A stretch of DNA of 64,000 nt from Luteipulveratus flavus. Lineage in GTDB: Bacteria > Actinomycetota > Actinomycetes > Actinomycetales > Dermatophilaceae. The notes beneath the pieces are model-generated. The model was not told the origin of the DNA. It saw nothing but the letters and a program-made list of their open reading frames with translations, and did no database searches. The stretch lies in NCBI RefSeq assembly GCF_029439465.1, contig NZ_JAROAV010000021.1:95356-159355 (forward strand), written 5' to 3'. Both the position numbers and the translations under genes were made by a program. Each line of letters begins with the position of its first letter. The first letter of the stretch is position 1. This document shows positions 29,899 to 39,834 of this stretch, in pieces.

Positions 29899-29936
29899 GC
29901 AACATCGACGTAACACGAGCGCACGCCCGGTGAAAC
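29899..29936 (+). promoter_or_regulatory. GlnR-box-like half-sites upstream of amt
   Basis: Four pentamers on an 11-bp period: GCAAC (29899-29903), GTAAC (29910-29914), GCACG (29921-29925) and GAAAC (29932-29936), each separated by 6 nt. The known actinobacterial GlnR site is GTnAC-n6-GaAAC repeated with the same spacing. The set ends 24 nt before the amt ATG. Activation of amt-glnK-glnD under nitrogen limitation is inferred; the third half-site is poor. Confidence 0.5.
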
Positions 29937-29960
29937 GGTCGCCGACCACAGTGTCGGCCC

Positions 29961-31681
<1,721 letters not shown>

Positions 31682-31686
31682 CAGAC

Positions 31687-31776
31687 GTGGCGGCGCGTAC
31701 GGGGACATCGTCGGATCCGTACGCGCCGCCACCGGTCGGCGGAGCCCCTCCCGCCCCCCTTCGGGCTCCGCCGACC
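31687..31776 (+). promoter_or_regulatory. Two adjacent perfect 14-bp hairpins between glnK and glnD
   Basis: Hairpin 1 pairs 31687-31700 with 31719-31732 (18-nt loop); hairpin 2 pairs 31734-31747 with 31763-31776 (15-nt loop). Both stems are perfect and GC-rich, and they abut with one base between. They start 5 nt after the glnK stop and end 57 nt before the likely glnD start. They may terminate or attenuate transcription, or block processing into glnD; there is no T tract. Confidence 0.75.
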
Positions 31777-31833
31777 TCCCCCGGCGCTCGCGGCACACGA
31801 GCGCCCCCGCCCGAGCAGAGAGGTCAGCCCGCC

Positions 31834-34206
31834 ATGGACACGTCAGCGCTGGACACCACGACCAGGCTCGACCTGGCCGCCACCCGCGACTTCACCCGGC
31901 CGGGCGCGGGCCGGGAGCGTCGCCGGCGGCTGACGGAGCACAGCCGGCGCTGGCTCAGCGAGGTCTGGGACACCGGAGCGCGCGAGGTGCTCGGCGCACG
32001 GGAGGAGGGTGTCGCGCTCGCGGCCGTCGGCAGTCTCGCGCGCGGCGACAGCGGCCCTCTCAGTGACGTCGACCTGGTGCTGCTGCACGACGGTCGCAGC
32101 ATCCGCGGCGAGGACGTCACGGCGCTCGCCGAGCGGATCTGGTACCCGGTCTGGGACTCCGGCGCCCGGCTCGACCACTCCGTCCGCACGTTGGGGGAGT
32201 GCCGGCAGGTCGCCGCGCAGGACCTGAGCGCGGCGGTCGGCCTGCTGGACCTGGAGTGGATCGCGGGGGACCCGGTGGTGGTGTCGGGTGTCCGGCAGAG
32301 CATCGCCCACGACTGGCGCTCCAACGCCCGCAAGCGGCTGCCCGAGCTGGTCGAGACGATGCGGCAGCGGCACGAGCGGCACGGCGACCTCACCACCTCC
32401 ATCGAGCCCGACCTGAAGGAGGCGCGCGGCGGGCTGCGCGACATGACCCTGCTGCGGGCCCTCACGGCGGCCTGGCTCGCCGACCGGCCGCACGGTGAGG
32501 TCGACGCCGCGCACGACCGGCTGCTGGACGTGCGCGACGCGCTGCACGTGGTCACGGGGAGGGGGCGCGACCGGCTCGGGCGGGAGGACCAGGACGCCGT
32601 GGCGGCCCTGCTCGGGCACCCGGACGCGGACGCGATGCTGACCGGTGTCGTCTCCTCGGCGCGGGCGGTCTCCTTCGCGCTGGACAGCACGATGCGCCGC
32701 TCGTCCCAGTCCCAGCGCGCCCGCACGCTGCGGGTGGGTCCGCGACGGCCCGTCCTGATCCCGCTGGGGTACGGCCTGTTCGAGCACGACGGCGAGGTGG
32801 TCCTCGGACGCGGTCTGATCCCCAGCGGCGAGCCGCTCCTGCTCCTGCGGGCCGCCGCAGCCGCCGCGCGTCGTGAGCTGCCGCTCGGTCCGACCACCGT
32901 CGCCAACCTCACCCGCGACGTCGGGCCGCTGCCGACCCCGTGGCCGGACGCCGTCCGCGACGCCTTCCTCGACCTGCTCGCCAGCGGCCCGGGCCTGGTC
33001 CAGGTGTGGGAGGCGCTGGACATGTCCGGTGTCATCGGCCGGTGGATCCCGGAGTGGAAGGCCGTCCGCAGCCGTCCGCAGCGCAACGCCGTGCACCGCT
33101 ACACCGTGGACCGCCACCTGGTCGAGACGGTCGTCGAGGCCGCGGCCCGCCGCCGTGAGGTGGACCGGGCCGACCTCCTGCTCGTCACCGCGCTGCTGCA
33201 CGACATCGGCAAGATCGCCGGCGTGCACGACCACGCGGTGGAGGGAGCCCCCGTCGCGGCGACCATCGCGGCCCGGATGGGGTTCAGCGCCGAGGACGTG
33301 GACGCCGTCGAGCTGCTCGTACGCGAGCACCTGAGCCTGATCGACCTCGCGACCCGCCGCGACCCGCAGGACCCCCAGACGGTCCGGGCGCTGGTCGCCA
33401 CCGTCGAGGAGCGGGCTGACCTGCTCGAGCACCTGCGCACGCTCACCGAGGCCGACGCGCTCGCCGCGGGCCCCACGGCCTGGACCAGCTGGCGGGCCAG
33501 GCTGGTCCAGGAGCTCACCGCTCGCGCGCGCGAGATGCTGTCCGGCCGGCGCGTCGTACCGGCCGAGCCGTCGGACGCCTCCGAGGTCCTGACGCCCGTC
33601 GCCCTGGAGAACCTGCTCGTCGGGGACCCGTACGTCACCGTGTCGGTCATCGACGGCGGCGCGCGGGTGGACGTCGCGGACCGGGACCGGCTCGGGCTCT
33701 TCGCGGACACGGCCGGCCTGCTCGCCGCGTACGGCGCGGTGGTGCGCTCGGCGCGGCTGCGCACGCACGACGGGCTGGCCGCCGACACGTGGTACGTCGA
33801 GGTGCCGGACGGTGACCTGCCCTCCCCGGAGGCCTTCGCCCGGGGGTTGCGGCAGCTGTCCACGGGCGACCGTGGACCCCTGCGTTCGCTGGAGCGGCGC
33901 GGCTCCGGTGCGCAGCGTCGGCCGGGTGAGGCGGGAGCGCGGGCGACCGTCGTCCCCGACGCCTCCGACGACGCCACGGTGCTGGAGGTCCGTGCGGCCG
34001 ACCGGCCTGGTCTGCTGCGCGACATCGGCATGACGTTCGCGCGGTTCGGGCTCGGCGTCCGCAGCGCGCACGTGGCGACGTACGCGGGCCAGACCCTCGA
34101 CACGTTCTACGTGACCGGCGCAGGGGACCGGCCGGTGGCTCCACCGATGGTCGCCCAGCTGATCGGGGCGCTCATGGACGCCTGCGACGGCGTGGTGAGC
34201 CGGTGA
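31834..34206 (+). CDS. glnD: PII uridylyl/adenylyl-transferase GlnD
   Basis: A 790-residue bifunctional enzyme that nucleotidylates and de-nucleotidylates GlnK. The nucleotidyltransferase domain has 'VGSLARGDSGPLSDVDLVLL' with G66-S67 and metal-binding D78/D80; the HD hydrolase domain has 'LLHDIGK' with H456-D457; two ACT domains follow near the C-terminus ('VEVPDGD...' and 'VLEVRAADRPGLLRDIG'). ATG at 31834 is preferred: AGAGAGG lies upstream, while the in-frame GTG at 31678 (overlapping the glnK stop) would add a 52-residue Pro-rich leader that is really the double hairpin. Confidence 0.92.
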   Translation: MDTSALDTTTRLDLAATRDFTRPGAGRERRRRLTEHSRRWLSEVWDTGAREVLGAREEGVALAAVGSLARGDSGPLSDVDLVLLHDGRSIRGEDVTALAERIWYPVWDSGARLDHSVRTLGECRQVAAQDLSAAVGLLDLEWIAGDPVVVSGVRQSIAHDWRSNARKRLPELVETMRQRHERHGDLTTSIEPDLKEARGGLRDMTLLRALTAAWLADRPHGEVDAAHDRLLDVRDALHVVTGRGRDRLGREDQDAVAALLGHPDADAMLTGVVSSARAVSFALDSTMRRSSQSQRARTLRVGPRRPVLIPLGYGLFEHDGEVVLGRGLIPSGEPLLLLRAAAAAARRELPLGPTTVANLTRDVGPLPTPWPDAVRDAFLDLLASGPGLVQVWEALDMSGVIGRWIPEWKAVRSRPQRNAVHRYTVDRHLVETVVEAAARRREVDRADLLLVTALLHDIGKIAGVHDHAVEGAPVAATIAARMGFSAEDVDAVELLVREHLSLIDLATRRDPQDPQTVRALVATVEERADLLEHLRTLTEADALAAGPTAWTSWRARLVQELTARAREMLSGRRVVPAEPSDASEVLTPVALENLLVGDPYVTVSVIDGGARVDVADRDRLGLFADTAGLLAAYGAVVRSARLRTHDGLAADTWYVEVPDGDLPSPEAFARGLRQLSTGDRGPLRSLERRGSGAQRRPGEAGARATVVPDASDDATVLEVRAADRPGLLRDIGMTFARFGLGVRSAHVATYAGQTLDTFYVTGAGDRPVAPPMVAQLIGALMDACDGVVSR

Positions 34207-34253
34207 CCACGGGTCCTAGGTGGCGCCGTGACGGATCCGGTCCCGGGCTGAAC

Positions 34254-34259
34254 TAGGCT
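34254..34259 (+). promoter_or_regulatory. -10 box for a leaderless ffh mRNA
   Basis: TAGGCT at 34254-34259 ends 8 nt before the ffh GTG at 34268. Confidence 0.5.
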
Positions 34260-34267
34260 TGACCTCC

Positions 34268-35863
34268 GTGTTCACCAGCCTGTCCGACCGTCTGACCGCG
34301 ACCTTCAAGAACCTGCGCGGTAAGGGACGCCTGTCCGAGTCCGACGTCAACGCGACCGTCCGCGACATCCGGATGGCCCTCCTGGACGCCGACGTCGCCC
34401 TCCCGGTCGTCAAGGAGTTCACCCGCGGCGTGCGCGAGCGGGCCCTCGGCTCGGAGGTCAGCCAGGCGCTGAACCCCGGCCAGCAGGTCGTCAAGATCGT
34501 CAACGACGAGCTGGTCCAGATCCTGGGCGGGGAGACCCGTCAGCTGCGGCTGGCCAAGACGCCGCCGACGGTCATCATGCTCGCGGGCCTGCAGGGCTCC
34601 GGTAAGACGACGTTCGCCGGCAAGCTCGCCAAGCTGCTGAAGGACCAGGGTCACTACCCGCTCCTGGTCGCGGCCGACCTGCAGCGTCCGAACGCCGTCA
34701 CCCAGCTGGAGGTCGTCGCCGAGCGCGCCGAGGTCGTCTGCTTCGCCCCCGAGCGCGGCAACATCGGCGGCCACGACGCCGTGACCTCCTCCGGCGAGGG
34801 CACCCAGTCCTTCGGCGACCCGGTGTGGGTCGCCAAGGCCGGTGTCGGCCAGGCGAAGGTCCGCGGGTACGACGTGGTCATCGTCGACACCGCCGGCCGC
34901 CTCGCGGTCGATGAGAACCTCATGCAGCAGGCCCGCGACATCCGCGACGAGATCCAGCCCGACGAGGTGCTGTTCGTCATCGACGCGATGATCGGGCAGG
35001 CCGCCGTCGACACCGCGCTGGCCTTCCAGGACGGCGTGGACTTCACCGGCGTCGTGCTCTCCAAGCTGGACGGTGACGCCCGCGGTGGTGCGGCGCTGTC
35101 GGTCGCGTCGGTGACCGGCCGCCCGATCATGTACGCCTCGGTCGGTGAGCAGACCAAGGACATCGAGGTCTTCCACCCCGACCGGATGGCCTCGCGCATC
35201 CTCGACATGGGCGACGTCCTCACGCTCATCGAGCAGGCGGAGAAGGCGTTCGACCGTCGCCAGGCGGCCGAGATGCACCGCAAGTTCATGGCGGAGGAGG
35301 ACTTCACCTTCACCGACTTCCTGGAGCAGATGGCGGCCATCAAGAAGATGGGCAACCTGAAGTCGCTGCTGCAGATGATGCCCGGCATGGGCCAGATGAA
35401 GGACCAGCTCAACGCCCTGGACGAGCGCGAGTTCGACCGGGTCGAGGCCATGGTGCGTTCGATGACGCCGTTCGAGCGGACCCACCCCAAGCAGATCAAC
35501 GGCTCGCGCCGCGCCCGCATCGCGCGCGGCTCGGGGGTCTCTGTCTCGGAGGTCAACCAGCTGCTGGAGCGCTTCCAGGGTGCGCAGAAGATGATGCGGC
35601 AGATGCGTCGCGGTGGCGGGATGCCCGGGATGCCGGGCATGCCCGGTGGTGCGGGCGGCGGCAAGCGCCCCGCCAAGCAGGTGAAGAAGAAGGGCAAGAG
35701 CGGCAATCCCGCCAAGCGCGCCCAGCAGGAGCGCGCGGCCGTCGAGCGCGCGGACAAGGCCCGGGAGGCCGCGCTCGGCAACGCGTTCGGGACGCAGGAG
35801 CCCGAGGAGGAGCTAAAGGACCTCAAGCTCCCGAAGGGCTTCGAGAAGTTCCTCGACAAGTAG
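34268..35863 (+). CDS. ffh: Signal recognition particle protein Ffh
   Basis: A 531-residue SRP54 homologue. N domain 1-95, G domain with P-loop GLQGSGKT at 108-115, 'AADLQRPNAVTQL', 'DTAGRLAVD' and 'SKLDGDARGG', then a Met-rich M domain ('MMPGMGQMKD', 'QKMMRQMRRGGGMPGM') that binds 4.5S RNA and signal sequences. Odd: about 17 extra residues at 166-182 ('IGGHDAVTSSGEGTQSF') between the usual 'APE.GN' and 'GDPV' segments. GTG at 34268 has TAGGCT ending 8 nt upstream. Confidence 0.96.
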   Translation: MFTSLSDRLTATFKNLRGKGRLSESDVNATVRDIRMALLDADVALPVVKEFTRGVRERALGSEVSQALNPGQQVVKIVNDELVQILGGETRQLRLAKTPPTVIMLAGLQGSGKTTFAGKLAKLLKDQGHYPLLVAADLQRPNAVTQLEVVAERAEVVCFAPERGNIGGHDAVTSSGEGTQSFGDPVWVAKAGVGQAKVRGYDVVIVDTAGRLAVDENLMQQARDIRDEIQPDEVLFVIDAMIGQAAVDTALAFQDGVDFTGVVLSKLDGDARGGAALSVASVTGRPIMYASVGEQTKDIEVFHPDRMASRILDMGDVLTLIEQAEKAFDRRQAAEMHRKFMAEEDFTFTDFLEQMAAIKKMGNLKSLLQMMPGMGQMKDQLNALDEREFDRVEAMVRSMTPFERTHPKQINGSRRARIARGSGVSVSEVNQLLERFQGAQKMMRQMRRGGGMPGMPGMPGGAGGGKRPAKQVKKKGKSGNPAKRAQQERAAVERADKAREAALGNAFGTQEPEEELKDLKLPKGFEKFLDK

Positions 35864-35907
35864 CTCCGGCGGTCGAGGCCCGGCGGGGCGGCGGCGACGC
35901 CACCGCC

Positions 35908-35913
35908 TAGGGT
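35908..35913 (+). promoter_or_regulatory. -10 box for a leaderless amidohydrolase mRNA
   Basis: TAGGGT at 35908-35913 ends 7 nt before the amidohydrolase ATG at 35921. Confidence 0.5.
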
Positions 35914-35920
35914 CGGGGGC

Positions 35921-37006
35921 ATGGCTGAGGTGCTGCACGTCACCGGAGGGGTGCTCGTCGGCCCGGAGGACGTCCGGGACGAGCTGTGGGTCGTGGACGG
36001 GCGGGTGTCGTACGACGGGCCGCCCGCCGGCGCGGACGTGCAGAGCGTGTCCGGCTGGGTCCTCCCCGGTCTGGTGGACGCCCACTGCCACGTCGGACTC
36101 GAGGCGACCGGCGGCGTACCCCCGGAGCGCGCCGAGGAGCACGCCGTCGCCGACCGCGACGCCGGAGCCCTCCTGCTGCGCGACGCCGGCAGCCCGGTCG
36201 ACACGCGCTGGATCGACGACCGCGAGGACCTGCCCCGGCTGATCCGGGCCGGCCGGCACATCGCCCGGACCAAGCGCTACATCCGCAACTTCGCGCACGA
36301 GATCGAGCCCGAGGACCTCGTCGCGTACGTCCGGCGTGAGGCGCGCCGCGGCGACGGCTGGGTCAAGCTGGTCGGCGACTGGATCGACCGGGACACCGGC
36401 GACCTGTCCCCGTGCTGGCCGACGGAGGCGCTCAAGCCCGCGATCGAGGCGGCGCACGCCGAGGGCGCGCGCGTCACGGCACACTGCTTCGGCGAGCAGT
36501 CGCTGTACGACCTCGCCGAGGCGGGCATCGACTGCATCGAGCACGCGACCGGCCTGCAGACCGAGTCGGTCGAGATGTTCGCCGAGCGGGGCATCGCCAT
36601 CGTGCCGACGCTGGTCAACATCGCCAACTTCCCCAGGTTCGCCGAGGCGGGGGAGTCGAAGTTCCCCGAGTACGCCGGTCACATGCGCCGGCTGCACGAG
36701 TCCCGCTACGACGTGGTGAGCGCCGCGCACGAGGCCGGGGTGCGGGTCTTCTGCGGGACGGACGCCGGCGGCCAGCTGCCGCACGGCCTGGTGGCCGAGG
36801 AGGTCCAGGAGCTGGCGAAGGCGGGTCTGAGCCCGGTGGAGGCGATCTCCGCGGCGACCTGGGGCGCCCGCGAGTGGCTGGGCCGGCCGGGTCTGGACGA
36901 GGGGGAGAGTGCGGATCTTGTCGTCTACCAGGAGGATCCACGCCAGCAGCTCGGCGTCCTGACCCAGCCCTCCCACATCGTCCTTCGGGGTCGCGTTGTC
37001 CGCTGA
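35921..37006 (+). CDS. Amidohydrolase family protein
   Basis: A 361-residue metal-dependent hydrolase. After a small N-terminal beta-sandwich comes 'VLPGLVDAHCHVGLEA' with the HxH metal ligands, then 'VKLVGDW' (possible bridging Lys), 'VTAHCFGE', 'CIEHATGL' and the final Asp in 'FCGTDAGGQLPHG'. This is the pattern of subtype I amidohydrolases such as imidazolonepropionase-like or Xaa-Pro/aryl-dialkyl types. The substrate is unknown. It overlaps the next gene by 11 bp. Confidence 0.9.
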   Translation: MAEVLHVTGGVLVGPEDVRDELWVVDGRVSYDGPPAGADVQSVSGWVLPGLVDAHCHVGLEATGGVPPERAEEHAVADRDAGALLLRDAGSPVDTRWIDDREDLPRLIRAGRHIARTKRYIRNFAHEIEPEDLVAYVRREARRGDGWVKLVGDWIDRDTGDLSPCWPTEALKPAIEAAHAEGARVTAHCFGEQSLYDLAEAGIDCIEHATGLQTESVEMFAERGIAIVPTLVNIANFPRFAEAGESKFPEYAGHMRRLHESRYDVVSAAHEAGVRVFCGTDAGGQLPHGLVAEEVQELAKAGLSPVEAISAATWGAREWLGRPGLDEGESADLVVYQEDPRQQLGVLTQPSHIVLRGRVVR

Positions 37007-38144
37007 GCCCCGGCGCCTGGAGGCCGTCGGACGTCGCGTCCGGGTGAGCACCGTCGTGGAGACCGACCTGGAGCCGTACCGGCGCGCGGTCGAGGCGTCG
37101 CGTGGGCGGCTGTCGCGGTGGAACCCCGTGGACCCGCACGACCTCGTCCGGCACCTGAGTGCCCAGTCGGCCTCGCACCGGACCTTCGTCATCCACGCCC
37201 TGGAGCCGGGCGGCGCGCACGGCATCGTCGGCAAGGTCAACGTCACCAACATCGTCCGCGGCCGCTTCCAGAACGGCACCATCGGCTACGACGCGTACGA
37301 CCCGTACGCCGGTCGCGGCCTCTTCGGTGAGGGGCTGCGGCTGGTGGTCGACCTGGCCTTCGCGCCCGAGCCGCGCGGTCTCGGGCTGCACCGGCTGGAG
37401 GCGAACGTCCAGCCGGGCAACACCCAGTCGGCGGGCGCACTGCGGTCGATGGGCTTCCGGCGCGAGGGCCGTGTGAGCCACATGCTGTGGCTCGCGGACC
37501 ACAGCGGTCACGCCGCCTGGCGCGACCACGAGGCCCACGCGTTGACCGCCGACGAGTGGCCCGCCCCGCCGTACCAGCCGCACCGGCCCGCCCGCCCGGT
37601 GGTCGTCGTCAACGGCCTGCCCGGTGCGGGCAAGTCCACCCTGGCGCGTGCGCTCAGCCAGGAGATGTCGGTGCCGCTGCTGTCCAAGGACCTGGTGAAG
37701 GAGGCCGTCGCCGCGCAGCTCGACGACGCCGACGTCTCCCGGCTCGGCGGACCCGGCTCCCGGCTCGGCGCCGGCTGCCACGAGGCCCTCTGGGCGCTCC
37801 TGGAGGCGAGCCCGGTCGGCGGGGTCGTCGAGTCGTGGTTCCCGCCGGATGCGGTGGGCTTCGTCCAGGACGGACTGGCGCACGCGGGCCTGCGTCCCGA
37901 CCAGGTCCCGCAGGTCTGGTGCGACGTCCCGGTCGAGGTGGCCCGCGCGCGGTACGAACGACGGGTCACCGACGGGCGTCGCCACCGGGTGCACGGGACC
38001 GCCGAGGACGTCCGGTGGGAGGAGCTGGCGACCGCCGCACGTCCGTACGACCTCGGCCCGGTCATCCGGGTCGACACCAGCGCGTCGGTGCACCCGCGCG
38101 ACGTCGCGCGGGTGGCTCTCGCGGTCCGCGCCCACGCCCGCTGA
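36996..38144 (+). CDS. GNAT acetyltransferase - P-loop kinase fusion
   Basis: A 382-residue two-domain protein. Residues about 5-182 are a RimJ/RimL-type GNAT acetyltransferase ('GIVGKVNVTNIVRG', 'GRGLFGEGLRLVVDLAF', 'LHRLEANVQPGNTQSAGALRSMGF'). Residues about 200-380 are an AAA/kinase-like P-loop domain with Walker A GLPGAGKST at 207-215, 'LLSKDLVKEAV' and an Arg-rich lid 'ARYERRVTDGRRHRVH', resembling small phosphotransferases (zeta-toxin/chloramphenicol phosphotransferase-like). Substrates of both halves are unknown. TTG at 36996 overlaps the amidohydrolase by 11 bp; the start is uncertain. Confidence 0.82.
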   Translation: MSAEPRRLEAVGRRVRVSTVVETDLEPYRRAVEASRGRLSRWNPVDPHDLVRHLSAQSASHRTFVIHALEPGGAHGIVGKVNVTNIVRGRFQNGTIGYDAYDPYAGRGLFGEGLRLVVDLAFAPEPRGLGLHRLEANVQPGNTQSAGALRSMGFRREGRVSHMLWLADHSGHAAWRDHEAHALTADEWPAPPYQPHRPARPVVVVNGLPGAGKSTLARALSQEMSVPLLSKDLVKEAVAAQLDDADVSRLGGPGSRLGAGCHEALWALLEASPVGGVVESWFPPDAVGFVQDGLAHAGLRPDQVPQVWCDVPVEVARARYERRVTDGRRHRVHGTAEDVRWEELATAARPYDLGPVIRVDTSASVHPRDVARVALAVRAHAR

Positions 38145-38238
38145 GACTCGGCTCGCGCGCTGACCCGCCGCGCTGTCGCGCTGCGCGCCCCGACGTGCGG
38201 AGCCGGGCTCCGACGCCTCAGGCCGTCACGAGGGTGTT

Positions 38239-38739
38239 GTGGCCGGACACGATCGACGGGCTCCCGGCGTCTCGGAGGCCACCGTCTACAGCATCTACGG
38301 CAACAAGGCGGGTCTGGCGAGCTCGCTCATCGACGCGGCGGAGCAGGGCGCCGACGTCCAGCAGACGATCGCGGAGCTGAAGGAGCGCAGCGGCGACCCG
38401 GACGGTCAGCTACGCGCCTTCGTCGGCTTCGACCGCCGGCTCTACGAGAGCGGCGGTGACGTGCTGCGCACCCTGGCCGAGGGTCGGCGCCAGCATCCCG
38501 AGCTGGGCGCGGCGTACGACGAGGGCCGGTCGCGCGGCGACGGCCAGCGCCGCACGGTCTTCTCGTCCTGGCCGACGCAGGTGCGGCGCGCCGGCATCGA
38601 TGTCGAGCGGGCGGTCGCGATCTTCGCCCTCGTGGTGTCCCTCGACAGCTTCGGGTCGGCGACCCGGGACTACGGCTGGAGCGCGGACGAGGTCGAGGAG
38701 TGGTGGTACGCGACGCTCAGCGGTCTGCTCCTCGCGTAG
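38239..38739 (+). pseudogene. TetR family regulator lacking its N-terminus
   Basis: The 166-residue frame from GTG 38239 enters a TetR HTH at the recognition helix ('PGVSEATVYSIYGNKAGLASSLI') but lacks helix 1 and most of helix 2, about 30 residues that all TetR proteins have. The C-terminal ligand domain looks complete and ends at 38739. The 94 bp upstream (38145-38238) show no matching HTH start in any frame, so the 5' end appears deleted. AGGG before the GTG could still allow expression of a non-DNA-binding protein. Confidence 0.68.
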
Positions 38740-38794
38740 CCGGCGCCGACGGGCGGCCGGCGCTCCCGCGGCGGGAGGAACGCCCCGACCGGGG

Positions 38795-39685
38795 TCAGGC
38801 GGTCACGGTGACGGCGGTCTCGCTGACGCGCTTGCCGTCGACGAGGAAGGTGCAGCCGTACCGACCGGGGGTGATGCGGCCGCCGAGCTGCTGGGCGTCG
38901 GCGGCCAGCTGGAGGACCGCGATCCCGTTGGCCTGCTTGCCGGCGCTGGCTCGTCGCTCGCCGGCCGGTGTGCTCACCAGGACGTCGACCTGCTTGCCCT
39001 GGACGTCGGTGATGACCGAGCTGCAGCCGATGCTGCGGGGAGCGGCCAGCGTCGTCACCGCCTTGGGGCAGTGCGCGATGCCCCCGGTCCGGACCATGGT
39101 CGACCCGTCGCACGCCATCGTCTGGTTGGCCAGACCGGTGGGGCCGGTGACCTGCGCAGACCCGGTCCAGGTGTCCGCGCCCTTCTTGAACTCGCACGCG
39201 TACGTGCCGCCGGGCAGCTGCAGCCGGCCGACGGAGAAGCTGAGGAAGAGCGTCTGGGAGCTGTCCACCCGGGACGCCTGCGCGCTGTAGACGGGAGCAC
39301 CGTTGCGCAGCAGCGAGACCGCGACCTCGCCGTCGACCGACGAGGGCAGGTCGGCGGAGCAGTAGACGGTGCTGGAGGAGAAGGTGCGCTGCATCTGGTC
39401 GCACTCACGAGCCTTGGTGTCGGCCTCCTGGGTGCCGCAGACGCGCACGATCGAGCTCGGCTTCCCGGGTGCCTGCCGGCTCGCCGGGCTCGTCGCAGCG
39501 GCCGGGGTCGTCACGGTGGGCGTCGCGGACGACGGGCTCGCCGTCTCCGTCGCCGGCGCCAGGGTGCCCGGTGCGGTGCTCCCGGCCGCAGCGCCACCGC
39601 CACCGGAGTCGTCGCCGGAGCAGGCCGTGAGGCCGAGCAGGACGGCCACCACGACGGCGAGCACGGACGTACGGGCACTGCGCAT
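38795..39685 (-). CDS. Cys-rich lipoprotein, unknown function
   Basis: A 296-residue predicted lipoprotein. Signal peptide 'TSVLAVVVAVLLGLTAC' with lipobox Cys at about residue 22, then a Gly/Ser/Thr/Pro linker (to about 80) and a beta-rich extracytoplasmic region with several Cys ('VRVCGTQEADTK', 'TYACEFKKG', 'MACDGST', 'AHCPKAV', 'SIGCSSVI', 'RYGCTFLVDG'). Two similar halves, each with a 'PGGTYACEF'/'PGRYGCTFL' strand, suggest a duplicated Ig-like fold. ATG 39685 is chosen because the signal peptide starts there. No family recognised. Confidence 0.8.
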   Translation of the reverse strand: MRSARTSVLAVVVAVLLGLTACSGDDSGGGGAAAGSTAPGTLAPATETASPSSATPTVTTPAAATSPASRQAPGKPSSIVRVCGTQEADTKARECDQMQRTFSSSTVYCSADLPSSVDGEVAVSLLRNGAPVYSAQASRVDSSQTLFLSFSVGRLQLPGGTYACEFKKGADTWTGSAQVTGPTGLANQTMACDGSTMVRTGGIAHCPKAVTTLAAPRSIGCSSVITDVQGKQVDVLVSTPAGERRASAGKQANGIAVLQLAADAQQLGGRITPGRYGCTFLVDGKRVSETAVTVTA

Positions 39686-39834
39686 GGAACAACCTCGGTG
39701 AGACGGTGGGGGAGCGGTCAGGCAGACAGACTGCCATGGGCGCCACGGCGCCACCGGGCCGCCGTGGAGAAGAGTGGCCCGCAGCACGTGGGTCTCCATG
39801 GTGCTGTCAGGAGCGGATGGGAGTATCGGCGCCT

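Noticed and set aside
38239..38739. TetR frame as an intact regulator
   Set aside because: It lacks the first part of the HTH that every TetR protein has.
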